NCBI GenBank assembly: GCA_907165275.2
Contig: OU015662.1
Coordinates: 751,501 to 815,500, forward strand
Source of the DNA: Zygaena filipendulae
Lineage: Eukaryota; Arthropoda; Insecta; Lepidoptera; Zygaenidae
Length of the DNA stretch: 64,000 nucleotides
Direction of reading: 5' to 3'
The position numbers and the translations under genes are program-made. This document shows, piece by piece, positions 1 to 10,305 of this stretch (the stretch's first letter is position 1; each line of letters opens with the position of its first letter). Below the pieces are notes generated by a model, which saw only the letters and a list, made by a program, of their open reading frames with translations, had not been told where the DNA came from and did no database searches.

Positions 1-1038
1 CCATATTTTTTTGTTGTAAAGTTTAATATTGTGCTTAATTGCCCGTTGCATAAGGTTAACTTTATGATAAAGTATTCTCCTCAGGTCTAGGTTTTGCTCT
101 TTACAAGCTTTCCTGCGTAATTTGTTTTTAATTTTTATATCGGATTTTGTCCGCCTGGATAGGGAACTGCGGTTTTCAGTTGACTTAATGACAGGGACGT
201 ATTTGTCTCGAGCAGTACATAAGACTTTTGAAAGATTGCTAATGGCCGAATCTATATCAATTCTAGTGTTAAATGCAGAAGAGGTAAGATTGACATTTTG
301 ATCAAGAAAATTTCTATAGCCAATCCAGTCCGCGGCAGCATAGTGATATCTAGTAATTATATCGCGTTGAAAGTTAGCATTTACCGAAAAAAGAACCGGT
401 AAGTGATTGGAGGATAGACTAGCTAAAGTTTGAAGCTCAGAAATATTATAAATGCCCTTAGACAATAACAGATCTGGTGTGGATGGTACATATGAGCCGT
501 GATAATGAATCAAGGTATGAGTTGTTGGCGCGTGGATAACGTAATCATTATGAATCATATGATGAAAAAGTTTAAAACCGTGGGAATTAGAAGAAATACA
601 GTTCCAATAGCTGTGTTTAGAATTTAAATCGCCCATCATCAAAATCCTAGGACAAATATCAAGAATAGCATCCAAGTCACTTGTTAAAAGAGGACGATTA
701 GGAGACTGATAGGCAGAAATAATAATCGTCTTGATACCCGACATAATAAGTTGTATTCCAATACATTCGAGGTGAGTTGTTGAAGGTAACACTATTGGAA
801 GATGTGGGATGTCGGATTTGATTAACAGGGCGACGCCCTGTCCAGAGCCATCAGGCCTTTTGTCCTGACGATAACAAACGTACCCAGGACAATCTAGCTT
901 AAAGTTATTATTAATTCTAGTCTCGCACACTGATATAATGTCTACAGAAAGATCACGCAAAAAATTTAGGAGTTCAGTCAATTTGGGACGAATACCGTCT
1001 GCATTCCAGTAAAGAAAACGTAGGTTAGAGTCAGACAT
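1..1038 (-). CDS. LINE ORF2, endonuclease domain (partial, runs off left edge)
   Basis: I translated the reverse complement from the ATG at 1038-1036; it stays open for 346 codons to the window edge. The N-terminus has WNADGIRPK, followed by ETR (E39), GDLNSKH (D137, N139, H142) and SSNHLPV (H212), the ordered motifs of the endonuclease/exonuclease/phosphatase fold that nicks target DNA in target-primed reverse transcription. The ATG lies inside the end of ORF1 and the two share ATGTCTGA, so ORF2 probably starts by termination-reinitiation. One oddity is Asn where the family usually has Asp next to the catalytic His (SNH rather than SDH). The RT domain should follow about 150 codons beyond the window. 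Confidence 0.9.
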   Translation of the reverse strand, partial: MSDSNLRFLYWNADGIRPKLTELLNFLRDLSVDIISVCETRINNNFKLDCPGYVCYRQDKRPDGSGQGVALLIKSDIPHLPIVLPSTTHLECIGIQLIMSGIKTIIISAYQSPNRPLLTSDLDAILDICPRILMMGDLNSKHSYWNCISSNSHGFKLFHHMIHNDYVIHAPTTHTLIHYHGSYVPSTPDLLLSKGIYNISELQTLASLSSNHLPVLFSVNANFQRDIITRYHYAAADWIGYRNFLDQNVNLTSSAFNTRIDIDSAISNLSKVLCTARDKYVPVIKSTENRSSLSRRTKSDIKIKNKLRRKACKEQNLDLRRILYHKVNLMQRAIKHNIKLYNKKIW

Positions 1039-2230
1039 ATTGACCTAGGTGTGTCAATATAAGTATAACTTTGTCCATCATATTGTTGCAAGAAATAAAT
1101 TGATCTTTTAATGACTTGATAGTTTTGAGAATCGCTAACATGTCAGCAGTAGTTTGATCAGGTTGGCCACTGGGTAAGGTTGACTCAAAGGCGGTGGTGG
1201 CTTTATTTTTCGGAAGAGCGGCTACAGCAGCCCAAGACTTGATGGAAGCACGACTAGGTGGTAAGTCGTTCAAGCGTGGCTTCGTTTCAGGAATGCGTGT
1301 ACGCTTAAACTGTAAATAGTTCAGTCTTTCCTTACATTGGCGGAAATTTGCTGGGTGTAGCTCTTTACAGTTACAGCATTGCGCTGGCTCCGAACGATCC
1401 TTCTTTGGACAATCTGCAGTAGAGTGTGGTTCAGCGCATTTAACGCAACGCGGAGGCATGTTGCAGTTCCTAGAGGAATGGCCAAATGATTGACACCTGT
1501 AGCATTGAGTTCCATAAGTGTTATTAGATTTATATTTGCGTATTTGTACTGCACAGTTACTCAAGTACTTAATCTGTTTAAATTTCTTAATGTCAGCACC
1601 GATGGGAAACTGAACAAGAAAAGGTGGGCAAGAGTTAGTGTTGTTACCAGCAGTCTTCAAGATCCTAACTGAGACTCCTTCAAAGCCCAACATAGATAAT
1701 TCATTCGTTAAATGCTCCTCAGCATAAGTAGGCAGACCAAAAATAACAGCTTTAGCCATTTTTTCATCTTTGCGAGTGAATGTGTGAAAAGCGATACCTT
1801 CCGAACGAAATCCTTCTTTCAGCGCTTGATGTCCCTCGATGTTGTGAACACATACTGCAATTTTCTTATTATTACGGTATTGCAAATGAAATGTTTTCGT
1901 ATACTTTAGTATAAGGGTTTTAATAACTTCATGGGTCCACTCGGGTCTTATCTCAACCAGGATTGGTGGAATGTGCCCACTTTTTTTCTTGAGTGTAGAT
2001 GCTTCGAATAAGCGAGCTGATGGCGAGTCTTGATGGGTCTGGTCGGTGGCAAGATTGCCAAATCGATTAGTTACTTGCACTGGAGGTGAGGTTATCGAAC
2101 CTTTAGATGAAGAAGAACGTGCAGCTCGTTTTGGCAGACTCCACTCGGTTTCATCCATATGCTCAGTCTCGTTAGGACGTTTACCACCCAAGGATGGGAT
2201 GGAATTTGATCTTACCAAAAAACGTTCCAT
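1031..2230 (-). CDS. LINE ORF1, gag-like nucleic-acid-binding protein
   Basis: A 399-residue protein starting with ATG at 2230 and ending with TGA at 1033-1031. Residues 1-95 are polar, Ser/Thr-rich and low in complexity. Residues about 100-235 resemble the PRE_C2HC region of insect Jockey/X-element ORF1. Three zinc knuckles follow: C243-C246-H251-C256, C262-C265-H269-C274 and C285-C288-H292-C299. Such proteins bind element RNA and localise it to nuclear or telomeric targets in related Drosophila elements. The length is normal for the family and no lesion is visible. Its stop overlaps the start of ORF2 by eight bases in a different frame. Confidence 0.88.
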   Translation of the reverse strand: MERFLVRSNSIPSLGGKRPNETEHMDETEWSLPKRAARSSSSKGSITSPPVQVTNRFGNLATDQTHQDSPSARLFEASTLKKKSGHIPPILVEIRPEWTHEVIKTLILKYTKTFHLQYRNNKKIAVCVHNIEGHQALKEGFRSEGIAFHTFTRKDEKMAKAVIFGLPTYAEEHLTNELSMLGFEGVSVRILKTAGNNTNSCPPFLVQFPIGADIKKFKQIKYLSNCAVQIRKYKSNNTYGTQCYRCQSFGHSSRNCNMPPRCVKCAEPHSTADCPKKDRSEPAQCCNCKELHPANFRQCKERLNYLQFKRTRIPETKPRLNDLPPSRASIKSWAAVAALPKNKATTAFESTLPSGQPDQTTADMLAILKTIKSLKDQFISCNNMMDKVILILTHLGQYV

Positions 2231-2329
2231 AGTAATCTAAGTAGTATACTATCGATACAGATGACAACTTTCCCATCACTAATATGCGAATAATAAAAGT
2301 AGTAGGGAGCAGTTAAGTACAAAAAATAT

Positions 2330-2364
2330 ACGTGCGACAACGATAGATGCGCTCGCGTGACTGA
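2330..2364 (-). promoter_or_regulatory. Internal Inr + DPE promoter of the Jockey-type LINE
   Basis: On the minus strand TCAGTC occurs with its A at 2362, matching the arthropod initiator TCA(G/T)T(C/T). With that A as +1, bases +28 to +33 (2335-2330) read GCACGT, which fits the downstream promoter element consensus in sequence and in exact spacing. Jockey-family LINEs are known to use such internal TATA-less promoters so that each transcript starts at the element's first base. This also defines the 5' end of the copy. Confidence 0.6.
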
Positions 2365-3064
2365 ACTTATTTGCTTAGATTATATTATAGAGATTAGACA
2401 GTTCAACATTACCTATGTGATAAACCAAATTCTTGAGTCAATGTAATTTTGTTGATTATTTGGTAAATAATATTATTGTTATGTTGATTTGTATTATACA
2501 TAAAATATCTATCTCGAAAACGATAAGTACTATGTTTTATTTTAAAATCAAGTCGTATAAAATTTTAATACATTTAAAGTGGGTACCTGCCTTAATGATA
2601 TATACCTTATGTTTATTAATTTTTAAAAAGGACTCTTAACTAACAAGCTGACTCTACACATTTTCACGGTCGAGCGAGTTGACGACAAAAAAAGTAGGTA
2701 AAAACGGAAGGTGCTTACTCGCGCACACGCACGAGTTTGACACGTGCGAGTTGACGAATAAGTCCAGACGCGGTGGGAAACTTTATTTTATAATATGTCG
2801 TGAAGTATTTACCTATACGTAATACGATTGTTATGTATGCGTTCTTAGTATGTCAAATGATTTTTTATAGCGGGTGGCCTTATTTTAGGGACTTAAAAAG
2901 AGCACAGAAAAAGTGGAAAACCAGTCCTAAACACACAATAGACGGTATTATGTATTTAGGGCGTTATAGACACGTTTTGATATAAAATATAATATGTTAT
3001 TCCTTTTCATTTTAGCTAAATTGTTATGAAAAAATCCATATTTCTGATTTCATATTGTATAAAA
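2365..3064. other. No gene seen; AT-rich flank of the LINE
   Basis: AT-rich sequence with only short chance ORFs. A small GC-richer patch with CGCACACGCACGAG-like motifs lies at about 2710-2775. No repeat signature I recognise. Confidence 0.5.
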
Positions 3065-3254
3065 CCAGCTGTGCCCTGCGGTTTCACCCGTGCAAATTTT
3101 GGAGTTCCCGCGGAATTTCGGGATAAAAAGTACTCTATGTCCTTTTCTGTACCCCTGACAACGTGCATGCCAAAATTCATCCAAATCCGTGCAGCCGTTT
3201 TTGCGTGATTGAGTAACAAACATCCACACTTTCACATTTACAATATTAGTAGGA
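3065..3254 (-). mobile_element. Helitron-like non-autonomous element, ~190 bp
   Basis: Reverse-oriented copy of the commonest family here. The minus strand begins TCCTACTAATATTG and ends with the GC-rich hairpin region plus CTGG (CTAG mutated). Internal landmarks GTTACTCAATCACGCAAAAA and GTCAGGGGTACAGA are preserved. Confidence 0.8.
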
Positions 3255-3430
3255 TTATTTAACCAACTTATCAAAATTTAGTTTTTAGTAGATACCTATT
3301 TAAGGTACTTAGGTACCTACTATAATCACTTTATTCAGCTTATCCTCTGATAAATAGCTTTATAATAAGCACAGTTTAATTTAAGAGAAGACATTGATGT
3401 CTTCCTAACAGGTTGGAAATCTGTGCTAAT

Positions 3431-3756
3431 GGGCATGTTGACTAATTTTTAATTTTTAGTACGTCTTGTAGATTATTAAAAAATATTGGACACGTATTTT
3501 TTATTTTTTTGTATTTATATTTTTTTATATGATATATTGAGTTGAAATTTCGCGTGACATCACTATTCTGACAGTTTGTATGGCGGTTTTAGCGGTTAGT
3601 GACGTCACGACCCCCTCACCCTAAACTTTAATGCGCTTTATCTCTGTATATTCTAATTTATTTGAAAAACCAAAAAATACGTGTCTATTGTTTTTTTTTA
3701 TTTTCTAACTGACGGACTAATTAGAATTTTGATTTTCAAAAGTAGGCAACATCCCC
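3431..3756 (+). mobile_element. Palindromic MITE (paired-CRE family), copy 1
   Basis: About 326 bp, imperfectly palindromic. Ends are GGGCATGTTG and CAACATCCCC. Arms carry ACACGTATTTTTT and ACGTGTCTATTG, and the centre has GTGACATCAC and GTGACGTCAC about 60 bases apart. Five further copies occur at 9442, 18579, 47603, 49627 and 51289, which define the ends. Confidence 0.75.
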
Positions 3757-3879
3757 ATTGCGTCAAACATTTGCTATAAACATCTCGTACTCGAAGTTCC
3801 CAAGTAACTACACATTGATTAGCCTTTTAAGTTTGCTAAAATTATTGGTGTGAAACATCCAAAATTGCGGAGGATCAGA

Positions 3880-3984
3880 AAATTGGACTTTTGATCGAAC
3901 GATACAACGTGACATGACGGTACATCCGTTCCTTAGTTTTCTGTATCGATAACGATTTCTAGAATGTCAACTTGGCTAAGGGCC
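3880..3984 (+). mobile_element. TIR MITE (CTTAGCCAAGTTGAC family), right-end fragment
   Basis: The stretch CGTTCCTTAGTTTTCTGT followed by GTCAACTTGGCTAAGGGCC matches the right half of elements at 39051-39267 and 52877-53270. The left terminus is not recognisable. Confidence 0.5.
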
Positions 3985-4245
3985 ACCATAAACAAATGCA
4001 TGATGCCAGTTCGTTGCTCTCTGCTCTGATCGTTTATTTCTTTTTATTTTTCCCACTAAGTATATATATATGTTTTTTTTTAACAGTACGTAAGTATACT
4101 AACTACTTTAAGTTTTATATTAACAGCATAACAACTTTTTATTTTTATATAATAATAGCCTTTACTATGCTGTGGTGCGGACATACGTCTGTGGTAAGAG
4201 TCTAGCTCTCTAGTCTAGTCTATTGTTAGGTACCTGTTTTGTGAG

Positions 4246-4408
4246 CCCAATAAATCTTTATAAATAGAAATGAATGTTTGTATGTCTGTTGACTATGCGT
4301 TTCGAAACCATTAGTCCGATTGTGATGAAACTTTGGCGGGTTGTTCCTGCGTCCGCAAAGGTTCTTGATCCCAAAACTCACAAGGGTGAAACCGCGGGGC
4401 ACAGCTAG
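4246..4408 (+). mobile_element. Helitron-like copy, degraded 5' end
   Basis: Ends with AAACCGCGGGGCACAGCTAG, the family's 3' hairpin arm plus CTAG, followed by T. The 5' boundary is approximate because the terminal TC is not clear. Confidence 0.6.
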
Positions 4409-5367
4409 TAAATAAATAAATCTAGTTTTTTTAAACTCTATTTCGCTTTCACTTTCAAACATTAAGTTTTTTATCTAGATAATAATAATATACCTATTGT
4501 GTTAATAATAATATGATTTTTGTTTTTTGAATTCGATAATGAAAATAAACTATCGTTTTCAAATTACGTTAATATTATATTTTATGTTTTGAATCTCGAA
4601 AAACTTTCATAAGCCTCTACCTGACACTTGCACGCGTCCATTCATTCCCGAAACTAAACGCCGCCATCTTTTATTTTGTAATCAATACGGGAGATACTCA
4701 TTCACAAAAGTGTTATAAATCACACAAATCGATTTACCACAATCACAGTCGATACAGATTCCGTAACTAATCGGACAATAGGTACAAACTGATTTTAAGA
4801 ACGGCCAGTTTTTCTTTAGTGTAGCTAGTGAATTAAAAAAAAAACATCTTGAATGAACGTATTCTAAAAGTGAATGGACCGATTGTATGAATGGCATGAA
4901 TAGGCGTGGATGTTCCAGACACTTTGGCGACGTTTATTTTGTCATTTGATTGTTGTTTTTTTTTTTTTTGTTAAAAAGAACAGAGTTTTGTATGTAAAAT
5001 ACAAATTTTATTTAGTTTTAGATTACAAAATGTGTAAACAAATTAGTATCGTAGGGTATCGAAATTTAAATATTTTTCTGTACTTTAGGATAAGTTTATT
5101 TTAGGATCGTATCTAAAAAAAAATTGCAAGTCCATAAATAATACTGGCATGAAATTTTACATGAAGCTAATATGTTAAAAAACATAAATACAGTCTAACA
5201 TAGACTTCCTAGACATGACTTACTGCTATTTTGAAGTCGGTTAAGAATTTCGTAATCTGACCCATGTTTCACAACAGAGGTAAGTGTCCTTTCATTTCCT
5301 TTTTGTCTTCTTTTTTCTTTTCGAATTTAGCTATTGGGTCTACAAATAAATAAAATAAGGTATATTA
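4409..5367. other. No gene seen; AT-rich
   Basis: Short chance ORFs only. A GC-richer spot at 4615-4675 includes AGATGGCGGCG on the minus strand, a YY1-like motif. GAAGTCGGTTAA at about 5232-5244 is the terminal motif of the repeat family seen whole at 53743-55316. Confidence 0.45.
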
Positions 5368-5679
5368 TCCTTACTAATAAGTATTATAAATGCGAAGGTG
5401 AGTTTGTTACGCTTTCACGGCTAAACGGCTCGACCAATCACCACGAAATTTTGTATACACGTTGTCAGGGGTACAGAGAAGGACATACGTCTTTTTTTAT
5501 CCCAGAATTCCTACAGGAACTCCGAAATTAATGCGGAAGAAACTAAACAAAATTTTGCATACTACCTACACGTTGTCAAGGGTAGGTACAGAGAAAATAT
5601 AGAGAAGTAAGTACTTTTATCTCGGAATACCCGCGGGATCTCCGAAACTAATGCGGGTGAAACCACGGGGAACAGCTAG
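5368..5679 (+). mobile_element. Helitron-like element with internal duplication, 312 bp
   Basis: Starts TCCTTACTAATAAGTATTAT after A and ends AACAGCTAG before T, the A/T target expected of Helitrons. The middle section (ACACGTTGTCAGGGGTACAG and the following body) appears twice in diverged form, at about 5455-5530 and 5550-5650, which explains the extra length over ~200-bp copies. Confidence 0.75.
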
Positions 5680-5746
5680 TATTAATATAATAACACAAGG
5701 GTGTAGTGTTACACACTGTATATAAAATCATAATCTAAAGAGATTT

Positions 5747-5890
5747 GTAATGGATAAACTCAAAAACCACTGAACCGATTTTAAAAATTCTTTCACTTAT
5801 AGTAAGCTAAAGTATTCCTAAGTAGTATTGGGTACCTTTTATTCCCACTGGAACTCCAAAATTAACGCGGGGGACCGACTCTAGTAACAA
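5747..5890 (+). mobile_element. Helitron-like copy, strongly degraded
   Basis: The order CACTGAACCGATTTTAAAAA, GGGTACCTTTTATTCCCAC, AACTCCAAAATTAACGCGGG matches the Helitron body, but both termini are eroded. Confidence 0.45.
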
Positions 5891-6454
5891 TCCAAACTGG
5901 TTAGAATAAACTCGAAATACTTATCCAAATCGTGCCTCATATTTGCATGGCGCTTTGAACCTTTTACCCACATAAGCATAATTCATACGACAGAACTCAT
6001 CGGTCCACATTACACCGGACCTCGTCAGCTACCCGAGCCATTGTTTACACACCTTTTCCCGGGACCATCCTTTCGACTCGGACGAGTGTGTGAGCAATGT
6101 TATTTTGGCCTCGACTGTACCGGATAAATTTAGACGACTCCATAGGAGAATGGTTTTTCTTTTATTATTATTATTTTAATGTTAATTTTGCGCATGGAAG
6201 CCGTGGGTTATTTATTTATTTATTTTTTCAAAACAAGATAGGCTTACAGTGTTCGCCAAATCGTCTCTCTTTTTACATTAATTGTTAAGAATAAAACATA
6301 TATACGCTATGGCATATTATACAATCTCAATATTAATTTAGACTTGTGGGATCTTTCCTGCGACTCGGTTGAGCAGCTCTCACTGTTGGCGCATTATGAC
6401 AGTTGCCACTCCAAAAGTTTTAGCGATTTGGTCCCTTTTACAAAAATTAAATCT
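5891..6454. other. No gene seen
   Basis: Includes a moderately GC-rich stretch around 6000-6125 without an open frame longer than about 60 codons, then AT-rich sequence. Confidence 0.4.
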
Positions 6455-6758
6455 TCTATAGGTACTATAATAAAAGAGTAGAAACCGTGATTCTGTACAT
6501 TGAATATTTTTACCTAAAATTGAGAGGGGTGATAAAAGAAGAGTAACCAAGCCCAAAAAAAATTCTTTTCTGTCTGTCTGTCTGTCTGTCTGTTCGCGAT
6601 AATCTCCGCATCTACTGAATGGATTGTCATGCAGTTTTCAGTAGTAGATAAAGCTAAGTCTGGAGCAACATATACGCTTTTAGTTCAAATCGGACGTTGG
6701 AGAAAAAAGTTGTTGAATAAAAACTTTTCACCCGGGTGAAACCGCGGGGCACAGCTAG
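6455..6758 (+). mobile_element. Helitron-like element, 304-bp subfamily
   Basis: Starts TCTATAGG then TACTATAATAAAAGAGTAG and ends AAACCGCGGGGCACAGCTAG. It contains a (TCTG)n run near 6570-6593. A closely related copy lies at 30349-30662. The 5' half is unlike the ~200-bp subfamily while the 3' end is the same. Confidence 0.8.
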
Positions 6759-7687
6759 TTTCAAATAAAGCCATATTTACGGAATAGAATACACAAGTTG
6801 TCACTTCCAATCGTGAATCAATCAACAGTAAACTCAAGTAATATGTGTTTCTGTTCGCTTTCAAATATGATATGTTTTTGATATAATGATGCTTTTGCCT
6901 TTGTAACATTGCTTAAAGCTGAGCGAGCTTAATCTGCCTCGAAACCGCATGAAATTGTGTGTAATAAAAAAAAAACGTATATTTATGTTCTCGCGTGAAT
7001 TTTACTGTTTTTAGTAAAAATTACACGTATTTATTAGCAATATTAACAAATTGCAAGATTTCTTAGCCGAGTAAATCTTTGCAGCAGGAAGTTAAAATTA
7101 CCTTACCGTTTTAAGAACGTATAGTTGTACGCTTGGATGCGTACCTACGTGTTTGTACGAACTTGGCTTATCTGCTATAAATCTATATCCTACATGCGGC
7201 AAATTTAAAACGAAAAAAAAGGGTTTTTGTCGGCAAACGTATTAATTGTTAAACCGAGCGAAATTCTAGTGCTCTCTTTAGGCATGACATTATAAAAACG
7301 CCGCAAAAAGTACCTATTGGAACTAGAAGAGATGCCGATTATTGTGGCACCTTAGAAACATGTCATGTCAAAGCCGCCGATTTGTTGAGTTCACGATCGA
7401 TCGATATCTCCACAGTAATCGATGATCGATTCATTCAACATCTCCGAATTCAATTGTTGTTGGTTAAATACCTACTTGTGTATGTCGGGTGACGAAACGT
7501 GTTGATATTGGAAGGCAAAAAGTGGAAGACGAGCGAGCCTTCGCGTACCGATTTACGTGACCTCAGCGATGTGTCGTGGGATTTGATTTATCAAAGGTTG
7601 CCGACGCAGAACTGTCTGAAAATACTTAGATGTAAGCCGACAGCATAAAAAATCAAATTTTCCCTCATTCATCATTCGGTGCCCTAT
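6759..7687. other. No gene seen; contains an ATCGAT cluster
   Basis: AT-rich, short ORFs only. At 7384-7438 there is a run of overlapping CGATCGATCGAT and ATCGATGATCGAT motifs forming an imperfect inverted repeat. Confidence 0.4.
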
Positions 7688-7873
7688 TTAGCTGTGCCCC
7701 GCGGTTTCACCCGCGGAGATCCCGCTGGAGATCCGGGATAAAAAGTAGGTACTCTATGTCCTTCTCTGTACCCCTGAAAACGTGCATGCCGAATTTCATC
7801 CAAATCCGTTCAGCCGTTTTTGCGTGATTGAGTAACAAACATCCACACTTTCACATTTATAATATTAGTAGGA
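7688..7873 (-). mobile_element. Helitron-like element, ~186 bp
   Basis: Minus strand starts TCCTACTAATATTATAAA and ends in the CCGCGGTTTCACCCGCGG hairpin followed by CTAA (CTAG mutated). The body is well preserved. Confidence 0.82.
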
Positions 7874-8326
7874 TCAATCGATTCACTTGTTTTCGGCTCA
7901 TGTGTTTCCTGGAGCAATAAAATAATGTATGTGTAATATTAGGTAGGTACTGAAATTGAATTAAGTTTCAGAACTTGACTGAACTGTAATGGTTTCTTTC
8001 AGTTGGCATGTTTTATTAGTTAGCAACGCTGGGTGTGTCTGCGTCGGTTGGTTGGTGAGGGAAATTGAAATAATTTCCGCGGCTGGGCTCACGGATGAAA
8101 AATTAAAGAATAAAACAGAATAAGCGATAGCAATTCGTTACAGAGAGCTCATTGCCCGTGATGGAGTGGAGTGGAGAGAGGAAAGGAACTCAGGTGATAA
8201 TTAAAAAGAAGAAAAATTACACTACAAAGAAAGAAAAATGGGTTAAAAGAGGGAATTAACTGCCTGACTAGTCGGTTTGAATTTAGTTTTAATCTTGTTT
8301 AGTGGAGAAGAGTTCATAATTTGTCA
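7874..8326. other. No gene seen
   Basis: Unremarkable AT-rich sequence with purine-rich runs near 8170-8250. Confidence 0.4.
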
Positions 8327-8553
8327 TCCTACTAATATTATAAACGCGAAAGTTTGTAAGAATTTATAGATGGATGGATGGATGGATGGTTGGATGTTTG
8401 TTACTCTTTCACGTAAAAACTACTGAATGGATTCAAATGAAACTTTACAATAATATAGCTTATACATCAGATTAACACATAGGGTACTTTTTGTCCCGGA
8501 ATTCCCGCGGGAACTCTGAAATTAACGCGGGTGAAACTGCGGGGCACAACTAG
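8327..8553 (+). mobile_element. Helitron-like element with (GATG)n, 227 bp
   Basis: Starts TCCTACTAATATTATAAA after A, carries a (GATG)n microsatellite at about 8370-8395, and ends GCGGGGCACAACTAG before T. Same subtype as 26814-27032 and, reversed, 40487-40708, each with an expanded tetranucleotide at the same place. Confidence 0.85.
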
Positions 8554-8593
8554 TTCTTTATATTTTTAAGTCTTATTAGAGGTAGTTATATAA

Positions 8594-8794
8594 TCCTATC
8601 TCAACCATCATTATAGGTAAATGTGAATCTAAGTTTTTTTGTTACACTTTCACGCCTTAGCCACTGAACCGATCCTCATGAAATTTCGCATACACATTTT
8701 CAGGGGTACAGACAGAGGACCTTTGATATCCTTATCCTGGAATTCCCGCGGGAGATCCAGAATTAACGCGGGTGAAACCGTGGGGAGCAGCTAG
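8594..8794 (+). mobile_element. Helitron-like element, ~200 bp
   Basis: Starts TCCTATCTCAACCATCATTA (diverged) and ends ACCGTGGGGAGCAGCTAG before T; the body has TTTCAGGGGTACAGACAG and AATTCCCGCGGGAGATCC. Confidence 0.7.
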
Positions 8795-9441
8795 TCATTT
8801 AAAGATAAACTCGCAGTAAATTATTTTACTTGCAAGTTTATGTATGTATGTATGTGTATTGAAAAAATGTTTTGCAAAGCATGATAATTAATTTTGGTAA
8901 ATGACAAATAAGAATAGTCCTCATTATTTTTGGCAGTATTTTTTTATTTTAATAAATCTAAATTGGTAAAGCTGTAAAGCTATTCGCGTAGAGACACCGG
9001 TCTCTTTTGACAATTACTATTGTCAGCAAAAGAATTATATGCATCGTAAATAACAATTAATACTGCATGTGTTCAAACTTAAATATACGTTTAAAAATAA
9101 TTGTGTAATTGTACCTACTCTGGTGTTATTCGACACAAATGAACAAAAGGAGATTTAAATAATTACTCGTTATTTTATCAACAATAAAATTGTAAATAAT
9201 ATGTTAACAGAATGTAACGCAATAAATCGTAATCACTCGGAACATTGACGGACATAAAAGGCAATTCCGTCATGGATTTGCGACAAATTATTCAAATCAA
9301 GCTCTGCGTTTGCAGCGAATAAGCAATAGCGGTTGTTTGAAGTGAAAAAAAAACTGTTGATAAAATTACAAAGTACAGCTTTATGGTGGCAAATACAATG
9401 GTGGTACCTAATTAACAATTTCTTAACATATTCAAATAATA
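8795..9441. other. No gene seen; AT-rich
   Basis: Short chance ORFs only; no recognised repeat. Confidence 0.4.
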
Positions 9442-9762
9442 GAGATGTTGACGACTTTTGAAAATCAAAATTCTAATAAGTCCGTCAGTTAGAAAATTAA
9501 AAATAATAGACACGTATTTTTTATTTTTCAAATAATTGAAAATACGCAGAGATAAAGTGCATCAAAGTTTAAGGGTGGGGGCTCGTGACGTCACTAACCG
9601 CTATAAGCCGCCATACAAACTGCACTGGTTGGTGACGTCACGCGAAAATTCAACTCAATGTTTCGCCGTTATTTTTTGATTACGTAAAAAAAGAAAAAAT
9701 ACGTGTCCAATATTTTTTAATAATCTATAAGACGAATTAAAAAAAAAATAGTCAACATGCCC
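9442..9762 (-). mobile_element. Palindromic MITE (paired-CRE family), copy 2
   Basis: Starts GAGATGTTGACGACTTTTGA and ends GTCAACATGCCC. GTGACGTCAC motifs near 9586 and 9633 flank the axis of symmetry. Opposite orientation to the 3431 copy. Confidence 0.75.
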
Positions 9763-10119
9763 ATTAAAGTGAAGAATCATTTAGAAAATTGCCGTTTGAC
9801 TCCGAAATCATAGAAACTAAACAGCGAACAATGTGGTTATAATCTTTATATAACGGCCATTTTTTATTTATGAAATAAATTGTGATTACAGAAATTGCGA
9901 TTGCCTTTAATAGAGACAATTATATACGTAGGTAGATATTATTATATTAACATACCTATTCAGGATCTCTGATGTATCGAAACAAAAACTGGCTATCTAA
10001 AACAGACCAAAAATTACAAAGTTAATGACCAAATTTTCATCCACCAAACGCATTTTTTTTTTCAATAATTATGATCCATATCATTATGTATCGTAATATT
10101 ACCAAGAGAATATATTTGA

Positions 10120-10305
10120 TATTCGTTGTAAGTATGTTTGTTTATTTGTTTGTAATAGATAAACTCGAAAACTTCTAAATCGATCTTACAGATTCCTTTA
10201 CTTATAGGAAGCTACAGTGTTCCTGAGTGACATAAGGTACTTTTTATCACAGAAACCTCACGGGAACTCCGAAAATAAACGCGAAAAAAATTGTGGGGAA
10301 TGTAC
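10120..10305 (+). mobile_element. Helitron-like copy, degraded
   Basis: The order AATAGATAAACTCGAAAAC, GATTCCTTTACTTATAG, GGTACTTTTTATCACAG, GGGAACTCCGAAAATAAACG matches a diverged Helitron body; the 3' CTAG is lost. Confidence 0.45.

Larger units (their letters stand above)
1..2362 (-). mobile_element. Jockey-clade non-LTR retrotransposon, 5' part
   Basis: Minus-strand LINE with an internal promoter, a short 5' UTR of about 130 bases, ORF1 and the first 346 codons of ORF2. The 5' end is placed at about 2362 from an initiator motif. Both reading frames are open with no stop or frameshift, so the visible part is intact and may be young. RT, RNase H and the 3' tail lie outside the left edge. 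The Jockey assignment rests on the gag-like ORF1 with three CCHC knuckles, the overlapping ORF2 with an apurinic-type endonuclease, and the Inr/DPE promoter. Confidence 0.85.
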
